DNA of 5,848 bases, from positions 1-5,848 of the forward strand of contig CAZUZS010000147.1 in NCBI GenBank assembly GCA_964624795.1, written 5' to 3'. Below the pieces are notes generated by a model. The model did not search any database, had not been told where the DNA came from, and saw only the letters and a program-made list of their open reading frames with translations. Positions 1-5,848 of the stretch are shown here, in pieces. This stretch comes from CAZUZS01 sp964624795 (GTDB lineage: Bacteria; Calditrichota; Calditrichia; RBG-13-44-9). A program made the position numbers and the translations under genes. Each line of letters opens with the position of its first letter. Position 1 is the stretch's first letter.

Positions 1-20
1 ATTATTCTTATTACCTTTCC

Positions 21-140
21 CTAATATTGCTTCAACACCTTCGTCACCCACGCCCCGCTTACTTTCAGGTGCCGGGATAGCTCCGTTTTTGTCCAACTAT
101 CCTTTCTCATTAGCAAATGAAATTTCTTTGCACGCTCCAT
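21..140 (-). CDS. Mini helix-turn-helix protein, or 3' remnant of a larger HTH gene
   Basis: Reading the minus strand from the ATG at 140-138 to the TAG at 23-21 gives 39 residues, starting MERAKKFHLLM and ending AWVTKVLKQY. The stretch TKTELSRHLKV-SGAWVTKVL has the spacing and residue pattern of a helix-turn-helix (helix 2, turn, recognition helix). It resembles the short 'AELARHLGVSRAWVTKVL' HTH of many phage- and recombinase-associated proteins. AAGG lies 7 nt before the ATG, so a free-standing small gene is possible. The frame is open for 14 more codons upstream (TDQHRITRNPKGQK) to a TAA and has no earlier ATG there, which fits the tail of a decayed larger gene equally well. It would bind DNA if expressed; no partner or target is visible. 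The HTH is seen in the sequence; expression is a guess. Confidence 0.45.
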   Translation of the reverse strand: MERAKKFHLLMRKDSWTKTELSRHLKVSGAWVTKVLKQY

Positions 141-376
141 CTTTTGGCCTTTTGGATTTCGCGTAATTCTGTGCTGGTCCGTTTATGGTTAACTCTCCAA
201 ATCTTATAGAAAATGGACGAAAATTGTCCCGAATTAAAAGAGAGCTCCATAGACTGCCAATCCGGTTATGGGCATAGCTTCATGTTTATCGGAATCTTAA
301 AAGTATGATGATATTTTCTAAATGGGTTCGTGTTCTTAAGGCACCCGGGGAGCAACACCTTATAGTAACGCAAACC

Positions 377-399
377 AAAAAACCCGGCAATTCTTGCGG
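377..399 (-). terminator. Probable intrinsic terminator of the 430-1797 gene
   Basis: On the minus strand, about 30 nt past the TAA at 432-430, the sequence CCGCAA-GAA-TTGCCGG can fold into a six-base-pair stem with one bulged C and a three-base loop. It is followed directly by six T residues (A-tract at 377-382 on the plus strand). Position, stem and T-tract all fit rho-independent termination of the gene ending at 430. An A-rich stretch on the other side of the stem means it might also work, less well, on the plus strand. Confidence 0.55.
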
Positions 400-429
400 T
401 GCTTTTTCCTGTATCCCGATCGCTATCTT

Positions 430-1797
430 TTATTTCAGCAGCAACAATTTCTTTGCAGCCTTGAAATCACCAGCCTTCATCCGGTAAATATACACCCCGC
501 TGGCAAGCCTGCTGGCATCCAATTCCACGATGTGGTAACCGGCAGGTTTTCGTCCGTTGAACACCGTCGCTACCCGCTGGCCCAGAATGTTATACACGTC
601 TACAATCACATCGCTTGCTTTTGGCAAGCCGAACTTGATCCTGGTGGTTGGGTTAAACGGATTCGGGTAGTTTTGATCCAAATGGAATGATAAAGGTAAT
701 ATCGCATCCCTAAGAGGAGCATCTACACTGGTAAGCCCGCCTAAAAAATCATGCCAGTATTGAAAGATACCATTGTAGCCTGGCCAATCGAGATCGGCAA
801 CATAGATTTCGAAATACCGGCAGCCGAAATTATTTAAACCATATAGCATTCCGACATCGGGACCGGTAGTGTCGGTCCGGCAACTATCGGTTGCCGGAGG
901 ATTGCGGAAAGGATTCCTCCATGATTGCAGCATCTGGAACATAGTAAAGGTCGTATCCTGATGAAGATATAAAGGATTGTTTTGATAGCCCGGGCCGGCG
1001 CAGGCCAGGTTTTCCTGAAAAAAACCCAGGCGGGGATGAGAAACTCCATTGAACCTGGTAAGAAAAGAGTCGATCAATACATCCCGCAGGGAGGGCTGCT
1101 GCCCATCAACAATACCGAAAATGGCAAGACAAGAAAATTTATCAGTGAATTGATCCAGCATCGATTGAATAGAACGAAGGCTCCCATTGATAAATAATGA
1201 ACGATTGTAATGTGCTGAGTTGACCAACCGGTTGCCTAAATCGCGGATACCCCCTAAACCGACAATGCTGCAATTTAATTGTTTCAGAACTGAATGGTCG
1301 CGGAGTGCTACCGAATCGCCTCCCAATGCAGCATCCGGAAGTCGGTGATTCCCCAATGCGCGGCAGAAAGAATCCCACCGTGACAGGGCAGTGGAATCCC
1401 ATGGTACCGCGGTTAGAATTGAATCAGAGCTGTTTGAGGATACCTGGGCATAGTAGGTTAAAACTTCAGGCCGGTATAAAATGTCCGGCGGTATTTCCTT
1501 TGCAAACAAAGTTATTGTCAATTTTTGATTGAGCGCCTGTAAAGTTGACACGGCAGAGTCGATGGGGGAAAAATCGTACACCGCCGAATCCGTTTCAAAA
1601 TCGATCCAGCCGACCCGCCAGGCATAACCATCCACGAAGGAATAGTCGCGGATATTACCTAAACGGGGCATCGGCTGTCTGGTGCCGGGGCTTAGCGCAT
1701 AAATACCCGCCGGCCGCGAAAAGTTTTGAGCAAATGTGAAGTATGAAAATATCCAACAAAACAGAATAGCCGGATAGATAAACCTTAATTTTTTCAT
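430..1797 (-). CDS. Secreted glycosidase-like protein with T9SS type A sorting domain
   Basis: This intact 455-aa protein has a signal peptide (lysines at 2-3, hydrophobic core about 6-22, likely cleavage after TFA at 23). Residues about 28-365 read like a TIM-barrel glycoside hydrolase of the GH42/GH5 style: GYAWRVGWIDFE (58-69), YDFSPIDSAVSTLQAL (74-89), VPWDSTALSRWDSF (131-144) and a possible strand-end glutamate in CRYFEIYVADLDWP (326-339). I cannot assign a family or confirm the two catalytic acids, so an inactive relative is possible. Residues 372-455 are the type A sorting domain (LDQNYPNPFNPTTRI, VDVYNILGQRVATV, LASGVYIYRM, final KKLLLLK), which sends cargo through T9SS to the surface. 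AGGA lies 9 nt before the ATG and directly follows the stop codon of the upstream relic, so this was probably the downstream gene of an operon. Its promoter may now lie inside the relic. Confidence 0.85.
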   Translation of the reverse strand: MKKLRFIYPAILFCWIFSYFTFAQNFSRPAGIYALSPGTRQPMPRLGNIRDYSFVDGYAWRVGWIDFETDSAVYDFSPIDSAVSTLQALNQKLTITLFAKEIPPDILYRPEVLTYYAQVSSNSSDSILTAVPWDSTALSRWDSFCRALGNHRLPDAALGGDSVALRDHSVLKQLNCSIVGLGGIRDLGNRLVNSAHYNRSLFINGSLRSIQSMLDQFTDKFSCLAIFGIVDGQQPSLRDVLIDSFLTRFNGVSHPRLGFFQENLACAGPGYQNNPLYLHQDTTFTMFQMLQSWRNPFRNPPATDSCRTDTTGPDVGMLYGLNNFGCRYFEIYVADLDWPGYNGIFQYWHDFLGGLTSVDAPLRDAILPLSFHLDQNYPNPFNPTTRIKFGLPKASDVIVDVYNILGQRVATVFNGRKPAGYHIVELDASRLASGVYIYRMKAGDFKAAKKLLLLK

Positions 1798-1806
1798 TAA
1801 ATTATT

Positions 1807-1810
1807 TCCT
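1807..1810 (-). promoter_or_regulatory. Ribosome binding site of the 430-1797 gene, abutting the relic's stop codon
   Basis: On the minus strand the TAA of the decayed upstream gene (1813-1811) is followed at once by AGGA and then, after 9 nt, by the ATG at 1797. The spacing is good and supports this start. The arrangement is typical of closely linked genes in an operon and suggests that translation of the two was once adjacent or coupled. Confidence 0.5.
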
Positions 1811-2357
1811 TTATTTTAATAAGTGTGCTTTACGAATATGGGAGAATTGCCTAATTGTAATCCGGTAAAAATAAATGCCGGATTCCCCTTATTATTTTTG
1901 CCGTCTCCAAAAATGGAATGCCCCGAACCGATTGTGTTTGATTCACCAACTCGCGTACCTCCTTTCACAACACATCATAAATCGTCAATTTTACATTCCC
2001 GCGGACCGGCATCTGACAGCGGATAGTGGTTGACGGGTTAAAGAGATCGGGGTAAATCTGTTGAAGATCGTAGCCTATGGCCTTTGCTTCGTTTGCCTTA
2101 ATACCCACTATTCCACTATCATTGAAAAGACATATCCCATTCCCACAGGCAAAATATAAGTTATTATCATCATCGATGTCTATTCGATATATTGTATTAC
2201 TCACCAAGCCACTATTTGATGAATCATGAGATGACCATGTATTGCCATCATACTCAGAAATACCACGCCCTTGGCCGAGATCGTTTGCAAATGTCGTAAA
2301 CCATACATTATTATTAATATCTAACCCGTTGTACGAAATAACTGAGCACAACGGGTA
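1811..2357 (-). pseudogene. Decayed beta-propeller protein with T9SS sorting domain, 3' part only
   Basis: From about 2351 down to 1968 the frame reads like a two-component-regulator-type propeller: DINNNVWFTTF, GISEYDGNTWSSHDSSNSGL, IYRIDIDDDNNLYFACGNG. The start of a sorting domain follows (YDLQQIYPDLFNPSTTIR, VKLTIYDVL). A TGA at 1967-1965 replaces the glycine of the usual 'YDVLGKEV', and the same frame continues with KEVRELVNQTQS. The next piece, HSIFGDGKNNKGNP, is in another frame. The last, GIYFYRITIRQFSHIRKAHL then LK and TAA at 1813-1811, needs a further frame change. Pieces of one sorting domain in successive frames show true gene decay. The 5' part is absent: a TAA at 2360-2358, the stop of the NagB relic, lies immediately upstream, with no ATG or signal peptide. 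The product would have been a secreted, surface-sorted protein. The identification rests on motif recognition only. Confidence 0.75.
2324..2356. repeat. Perfect 9-bp inverted repeat at the junction of two gene relics
   Basis: ACCCGTTGT at 2324-2332 is matched exactly in reverse complement by ACAACGGGT at 2348-2356, with a 15-nt spacer. The right arm ends 1 nt before the TAA of the NagB relic (2358-2360), and the left arm lies in the first codons of the propeller relic. No T-tract follows either arm, so it is not an obvious intrinsic terminator. It may be a transcript hairpin, a trace of the rearrangement that joined the two relics, or chance. Confidence 0.5.
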
Positions 2358-2887
2358 TTAAGAAATAAAATTTCTTGCCAACTCCTCATCAAGAAAAAGC
2401 ACTGCATTCGGGTGGGTGCGCAAAATGGATGCCGGGAAGTAAGTATCGATAGGCCCGTTTAGGGCAGCCGCTACTGCCTTTGTCTTGGTGGGACCCGGTA
2501 CCATGATTTGCAATTGTCTGCCGGACATAAGCGCCGGTACGGTGAGGGTAATGGCCTGTCCGGGGACTTCTTCAAGCTTGGGAAAGTAACCGCCATACAC
2601 CTGCTATTGGCGGCAAGCAATGTCAAGTTCCATCACTTTTACTAAAAAGGGATCATCGAATCTATCCACCGGGGATCGTTAAATGCCATATGTCAGTTCG
2701 CCCCTATCCCCATGCACACCATATCGATGGGAAACTTCTGCAGTAGTTCGGCATAGCGATCACATTCCTTTTTTATATCTGGCGCATCGGATTGGAGATG
2801 CACACCTTTTTAAAGGGGACCTTCTCAAAAATCTGGGTTCATAGGTATTCCCCAAAGTTCTGGTACGTCCCGTCCATGGCAGCACAT
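2358..2887 (-). pseudogene. Broken glucosamine-6-phosphate deaminase-like gene (NagB/COG0363 family)
   Basis: The family isomerises and deaminates glucosamine-6-phosphate to fructose-6-phosphate in the cytoplasm. The C-terminal part (2606-2358) is unmistakable: GGYFPKLEEVPGQAITLTVP, MVPGPTKTKAVAAALNGPI, PASILRTHPNAVLFLDEELA. Going upstream, CRQ-stop-QV has a TAG (2606-2604) for an expected Gln. MELDIACRQ and VDRFDDPFLVKV share that frame. AFNDP lies in a second frame, shifted as if one C were lost from a C-run. CMGIGAN-stop-HMAFNDP has a TGA (2695-2693) where the 'GENGH' active-site loop should be. IKKECDRYAELLQKFPIDM precedes it. TQIFEKVPFKKV lies in a third frame, one G missing near 2800, and follows a TGA at 2841-2839. 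The first third, including the 'DEY' motif, is not visible. AGGAG sits 5 nt before the ATG at 2887-2885, but the ORF from it closes after about 20 codons. It cannot encode an active enzyme. Confidence 0.85.
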
Positions 2888-3136
2888 TAATTCTCCTAAT
2901 CTGTCAGGTCGCATATTTTACAACTTCCCTCCGTCGAAAAAAATTGTTTCTGTTTCGGAATATTGCTAATTTTAAATGTTGATTTTCCGAACGGACAAAG
3001 TCTCTTCCGGCCGCGATGCGAGTTATTTCATATAACCGTAAAATTAAATGGGGTGAATTTCTAAAATAACAGGGAATAATAATACTCCATAATTGTCTTG
3101 AATCTTGATATGTCAATAAAAATCGAGGTCTAAATT
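2888..3136. other. Non-coding, AT-rich region between divergent genes
   Basis: This lies between the 5' side of the minus-strand block and the start of the plus-strand EEP gene, so it should hold the EEP promoter and perhaps an old promoter for the NagB relic. It is AT-rich near 3060-3135. I could not pick a convincing -35/-10 pair: the TTGTCT at 3093-3098 has only ATAAAA at the right distance, which would put the transcript start on top of the ribosome binding site. A 70-codon minus-strand frame here shows no recognisable domain. Confidence 0.5.
3125..3129 (+). promoter_or_regulatory. Ribosome binding site of the EEP gene
   Basis: GAGGT lies 7 nt before the ATG at 3137. Together with the signal peptide that begins exactly there, it fixes the start of the 831-aa protein. 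Confidence 0.6.
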
Positions 3137-5632
3137 ATGAAAACTATACTATTCACCATTTTATTATACGTTTTCCTGTTTTTCAGTGGATCTCCCGGTC
3201 AAGTCCGGAATTATACTCAGAATAATAACGATACTTTAAAAATATTGAGCTTCAATGTTTACGGCGCACCGGACAGCGACTGGCCGACCAGACAGAAAAT
3301 GATTTTGGACGAGCTGGAGAGACTCCAGCCGGATATGATAGGCTTTCAGGAAATTGTGCAAACTCCGGCGCCGGGCGTTGGCGCTGACAATCGTGCCAAA
3401 ATCATTGCGGATTCACTCTATCACCGTACCGGCATATTTTATGATTTTATTTTCGGTTATACTCACTTTTCCTGGAATCAATATGATGAAGGTATCGCAA
3501 TTCTGAGTCGCCATATTATTCTGAACAGCGGTGAATTATCACTCCCACCGGGGCTTTTTAATAGAAAAGTAATCTGGTGCCGATTGCTTACCCCTGCCGG
3601 CATCGTCAACTTTTTCGATACCCATCTATCGCATGGCGAACAGGAACCGGTTCGCATTGCCCAGGTGCAAAGGATTAAAGCGTATATCGATTCGGTCCGG
3701 ACCGATAGTATCGCGATTGCCAACATCTTATGCGGTGATTTCAACTCCACTCCGGACAGGCCGCCCATAATACAGTTAACAGTCCCCGATTCCAATGGCA
3801 CAGTCTACCTCGATACATGGGCGGAAGCCAATCCCGGCCAGCCCGGCTACACTATTCCGTCCGATAATCCGACATCCCGGATTGACTATATCTTTCTAAA
3901 GGACGGTGAATCCGGAGAAATATTCAATTCCGAAAGGGTCATGACCCAGCCCAATGCGAATAATATTTATCCATCGGATCATCTCGGGGTGTTGAGCCGA
4001 CTGGGAACTACTATTTTCAATTCAAACCTGAATATTCTCTCACCTTTGCCGGGCGACGAAATATCCGGGCAAACCAATATTTCCTGGTCATTTGGCTCGG
4101 CGGTGGGACCGGTTACCATAAGGATTTTTATCAGCCGTGACGGCGGAAATCACTGGTGGGAAGAATGGAGCGGACAAAGCGGATCGAATACGTATTTATG
4201 GGACACCACGCTGTCCCCCGACGGCACCCGGTATGTAGTGCGTGTGGCTGCAATCGGCGATACCAGTTATGGTTTGGCACATACCGCGGGAACTTTTACG
4301 GTAAATAATCCCGGAAATGCCCCGCCCGAAATTAATCTTCTTTTTCCCAGGGGAGGCGAGCACCTGAGCGGGACAAGTTTAATCCGGTGGCAGGCCGCCG
4401 ATGCGGATGGTGATTCACTGCATTGCGACCTGGATTATTCCATTGACAATGGCGCAAATTGGGATGCGCTGGCTATCAATCTTCAAAGTGACAGCACATA
4501 TTCATGGAACACCCTTGAATATCCAAATTCACCGCGCTACCGGGTGCGACTCCGCTGCACAGACCGCACAGTTGAAGTGGCCGACACGTCCGGTGTGTTT
4601 GAAGTGCTTAATCCCCACTGGCCGCTCCCCGATTCTTTAATCTTGCATGTTATGGGAAACAGCGATGCCATCGTAAAAGCAGTTGTTGCGGATCAGGCAC
4701 AGCTTACCGGCCACACCTATCGCATCACCTTCGACGATACACTCTTCAGCTATAAGACCTATGATGTCCGTGATGTAAATACCGGGTCGCTGGTTATTCA
4801 AAACGCCACGCAACTGAACGGGCTAACGGAAGGCCCCATTTTCGATGGTCTGCGGCTGCTGATAAAAGATTTTGACCCTCCCATTGTGAACCGGGACAGC
4901 AGCAGGTGGCTGAGCGGCAGCTCAAACCTGGATATTTCTATCTTCCTTCCCAGCATCAATATCGGGGGAATTACATATCACGGTGTTCCCTACCCTGCCG
5001 ATTATAAAATCACAGTGTTCGATCACGTCGTCGATACTTCCTCCACTGCTTTTGGTGCCCCGGCGATTCCTATGATGTTTACTGTGCAAAATGAAACTGA
5101 GAATCGAAGGGCCGAGATTATTTACTTCGATCCTGATAATAACAGAACCATTTCGCGCTCCGATGTAATTTACATACTTGAGTCTGATACACAGGGACAG
5201 CCGCAGTTTGTCTGGGCAGTGGGCTTTAGCGGCTCAACCACTGCAACACCGCCGCTGCCCGGCGATGTCTATATTCTCAAAACATTCAAGCCGCTCACCC
5301 ACCGCGACATTTATGAATTCAGCTCGGCTGTTGGTATTCATCGGAACCTCAATCAGAAACAAGTTCCGGGGTTTGGGTTGCATCAAAATTATCCCAATCC
5401 CTTCAATCCCAAAACGACCATTGAGTTTGCACTGCCCTATTCGGGAGTTGTAAGCCTTAAGATTTACAATATTCTCGGAGAGGAAGTGGCGACGCTGGTT
5501 TCGGAAAAACTGGCTGCCGGAAATTACAATTACGATTGGGATGCCGGTGGATTGGCAAGCGGTGTCTATTTTTACCGGCTGCAAACAGAACGTGGAATCG
5601 TCCAAACCAAAAAGCTTCTCTTATTGAAATAA
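3137..5632 (+). CDS. Secreted EEP-family hydrolase with Ig-like modules and T9SS sorting domain
   Basis: This intact 831-aa protein has a signal peptide at 1-21 (hydrophobic core 4-17). Residues 33-290 are an endonuclease/exonuclease/phosphatase (DNase I-like, PF03372-type) domain with its full metal and catalytic set: Asn40 in LSFNVYG, Glu72 in GFQEIV, His163 in DTHLSHG, Asp201 and Asn203 in CGDFNS, Asp250 in RIDYIF, and Asp281-His282 in PSDHLG. It should be active, but the substrate (nucleic acid, sphingomyelin-like lipid or another phosphoester) cannot be read from these motifs. Two homologous Ig-like modules follow (about 297-391 and 398-492; shared 'ISRDGG.W'/'SIDNGA.W' and final 'TFTV'/'VFEV'). 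Next is a beta-rich region I cannot assign (about 497-735), containing YRITFDDTLFSYKTYDV and IFDGLRLLI. The type A sorting domain is at 746-831 (LHQNYPNPFNPKTTIEF, LKIYNILGEEVATL, LASGVYFYRL, KKLLLLK). It is probably transcribed alone, divergent from its left neighbours. I see no clear terminator after the TAA. Confidence 0.92.
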   Translation: MKTILFTILLYVFLFFSGSPGQVRNYTQNNNDTLKILSFNVYGAPDSDWPTRQKMILDELERLQPDMIGFQEIVQTPAPGVGADNRAKIIADSLYHRTGIFYDFIFGYTHFSWNQYDEGIAILSRHIILNSGELSLPPGLFNRKVIWCRLLTPAGIVNFFDTHLSHGEQEPVRIAQVQRIKAYIDSVRTDSIAIANILCGDFNSTPDRPPIIQLTVPDSNGTVYLDTWAEANPGQPGYTIPSDNPTSRIDYIFLKDGESGEIFNSERVMTQPNANNIYPSDHLGVLSRLGTTIFNSNLNILSPLPGDEISGQTNISWSFGSAVGPVTIRIFISRDGGNHWWEEWSGQSGSNTYLWDTTLSPDGTRYVVRVAAIGDTSYGLAHTAGTFTVNNPGNAPPEINLLFPRGGEHLSGTSLIRWQAADADGDSLHCDLDYSIDNGANWDALAINLQSDSTYSWNTLEYPNSPRYRVRLRCTDRTVEVADTSGVFEVLNPHWPLPDSLILHVMGNSDAIVKAVVADQAQLTGHTYRITFDDTLFSYKTYDVRDVNTGSLVIQNATQLNGLTEGPIFDGLRLLIKDFDPPIVNRDSSRWLSGSSNLDISIFLPSINIGGITYHGVPYPADYKITVFDHVVDTSSTAFGAPAIPMMFTVQNETENRRAEIIYFDPDNNRTISRSDVIYILESDTQGQPQFVWAVGFSGSTTATPPLPGDVYILKTFKPLTHRDIYEFSSAVGIHRNLNQKQVPGFGLHQNYPNPFNPKTTIEFALPYSGVVSLKIYNILGEEVATLVSEKLAAGNYNYDWDAGGLASGVYFYRLQTERGIVQTKKLLLLK

Positions 5633-5664
5633 GTCAATTTATGAGGGCGATCGCAAAACCTGTG

Positions 5665-5848
5665 TTAGTTCTGTTTAAAAACTTGATAGTCTGTCTCCCA
5701 TGTCAATTTCGTTGCCGGATAGACAAATGATATCCAGAGCTCCGGGCATGGATTTTCGGCATTGACAATCCACTCCCAGCGCTCCGGGCACGGGTTTCCA
5801 ACATTGACAATCGACTCCCAGGGCTCCGGGCCCGGGTTTCCAACATTG
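5665..5848 (-). CDS. Partial reading frame with 14-residue repeats, runs off the right edge
   Basis: On the minus strand a frame is open from the window edge to the TAA at 5667-5665, giving 60 visible codons with no start in view. It reads as three 14-residue units, NVGNPGPEPWESIV, NVGNPCPERWEWIV and NAENPCPELWISFV, then a unique tail YPATKLTWETDYQVFKQN. The shared pattern is N..NP.PE.W....V. I do not recognise the family. The DNA repeat is 42 bp, a multiple of three, so any stop-free unit yields long open frames automatically; the plus strand is also open across the two right-hand units. The three differences between those two units all change the minus-strand residue (W/S, R/P, C/G), so there is no sign of selection on this protein. 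It could be the C-terminus of a repeat protein or simply a non-coding repeat. Confidence 0.3.
   Translation of the reverse strand, partial: NVGNPGPEPWESIVNVGNPCPERWEWIVNAENPCPELWISFVYPATKLTWETDYQVFKQN
5718..5848. repeat. 42-bp tandem repeat array, continuing past the right edge
   Basis: Units are 5718-5759, 5760-5801 and 5802-5843, with the first five bases of another (CATTG) at 5844-5848. The second and third units differ at 3 of 42 positions. The first matches the second at 28 of 42 and looks like a decayed edge copy. The shared core is GCTCCGGGC with CATTGACAAT at the unit start. There is no spacer between units, so this is not a CRISPR array. Its full length and function cannot be judged from this window. 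Confidence 0.85.

Noticed and set aside
2358..2887. Stop-codon reassignment (TGA or TAG read as an amino acid)
   Set aside because: Both TGA and TAG interrupt this gene, and frame changes are also needed. The two intact genes in the window contain no in-frame TGA or TAG, so gene decay is the simpler reading.
2872..2897. AGGAG followed by ATG as a restart site for a shortened NagB protein
   Set aside because: The spacing is good, but the frame from that ATG (2887-2885) closes after about 20 codons and is not the NagB frame.
2904..3116. A 70-codon minus-strand frame in the divergent intergenic region
   Set aside because: No recognisable domain or signal peptide. It overlaps the place where the EEP promoter must lie, and its composition is what AT-rich non-coding DNA gives.
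5234..5605. A 123-codon minus-strand frame within the 3' part of the EEP gene
   Set aside because: It lies wholly inside a well-supported plus-strand coding region that includes the sorting domain, and has no domain of its own.
5633..5664. Terminator for the EEP gene around the GCGATCGC palindrome
   Set aside because: The palindrome has no loop and no T-tract after it, so there is nothing to support termination there.
5718..5848. CRISPR array
   Set aside because: The units abut without spacers, are nearly identical throughout in the two inner copies, and no cas gene is present.

Overview
The window looks like a piece of a bacterial chromosome from the wider Fibrobacterota-Chlorobiota-Bacteroidota (FCB) assemblage, perhaps an Ignavibacteria-, Calditrichota- or KSB1-like lineage. 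The evidence is two intact proteins, plus one decayed one, that end in the 'NYPNPFNP..T.I' type A C-terminal domain of type IX secretion (T9SS) cargo. The host assignment is an inference from that domain style alone; no phylogenetic marker gene is present.

Layout, left to right. At 21-140 (minus) is a very small helix-turn-helix ORF, either a short gene or the tail of a larger one. From 141 to 376 I see nothing coding. A hairpin plus T-tract at 377-399 fits a terminator for the next gene. At 430-1797 (minus) is an intact 455-aa secreted protein with glycosidase-like (TIM-barrel) sequence features and a T9SS sorting domain. Upstream of it, on the same strand, lie two relics: the 3' part of a beta-propeller/T9SS protein (1811-2357), broken by a stop and frame changes, and the C-terminal two thirds of a glucosamine-6-phosphate deaminase-like (NagB/COG0363) gene (2358-2887), broken by three in-frame stops and two single-base frameshifts. 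A non-coding stretch (2888-3136) separates this minus-strand block from an intact 831-aa plus-strand gene (3137-5632). That gene encodes a secreted endonuclease/exonuclease/phosphatase (EEP) enzyme with two tandem Ig-like modules, an unassigned beta-rich region and a T9SS sorting domain. Past its stop the window runs into 42-bp tandem repeats (5718 to the right edge). These lie inside a minus-strand reading frame (5665-5848) that leaves the window and, if translated, gives 14-residue repeats.

The two intact genes share a destination: both should cross the inner membrane by Sec and the outer membrane by T9SS, ending at the cell surface or outside. One probably acts on a glycan-like substrate or has lost activity; the other hydrolyses a phosphodiester or phosphomonoester. 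The NagB relic suggests the minus-strand block once included amino-sugar metabolism, but there is no evidence for a coordinated pathway today.

I found no convincing new defence, mobile or regulatory system. The points most worth checking are the gene decay between two intact neighbours, the right-edge repeats and the domain architecture of the EEP protein.
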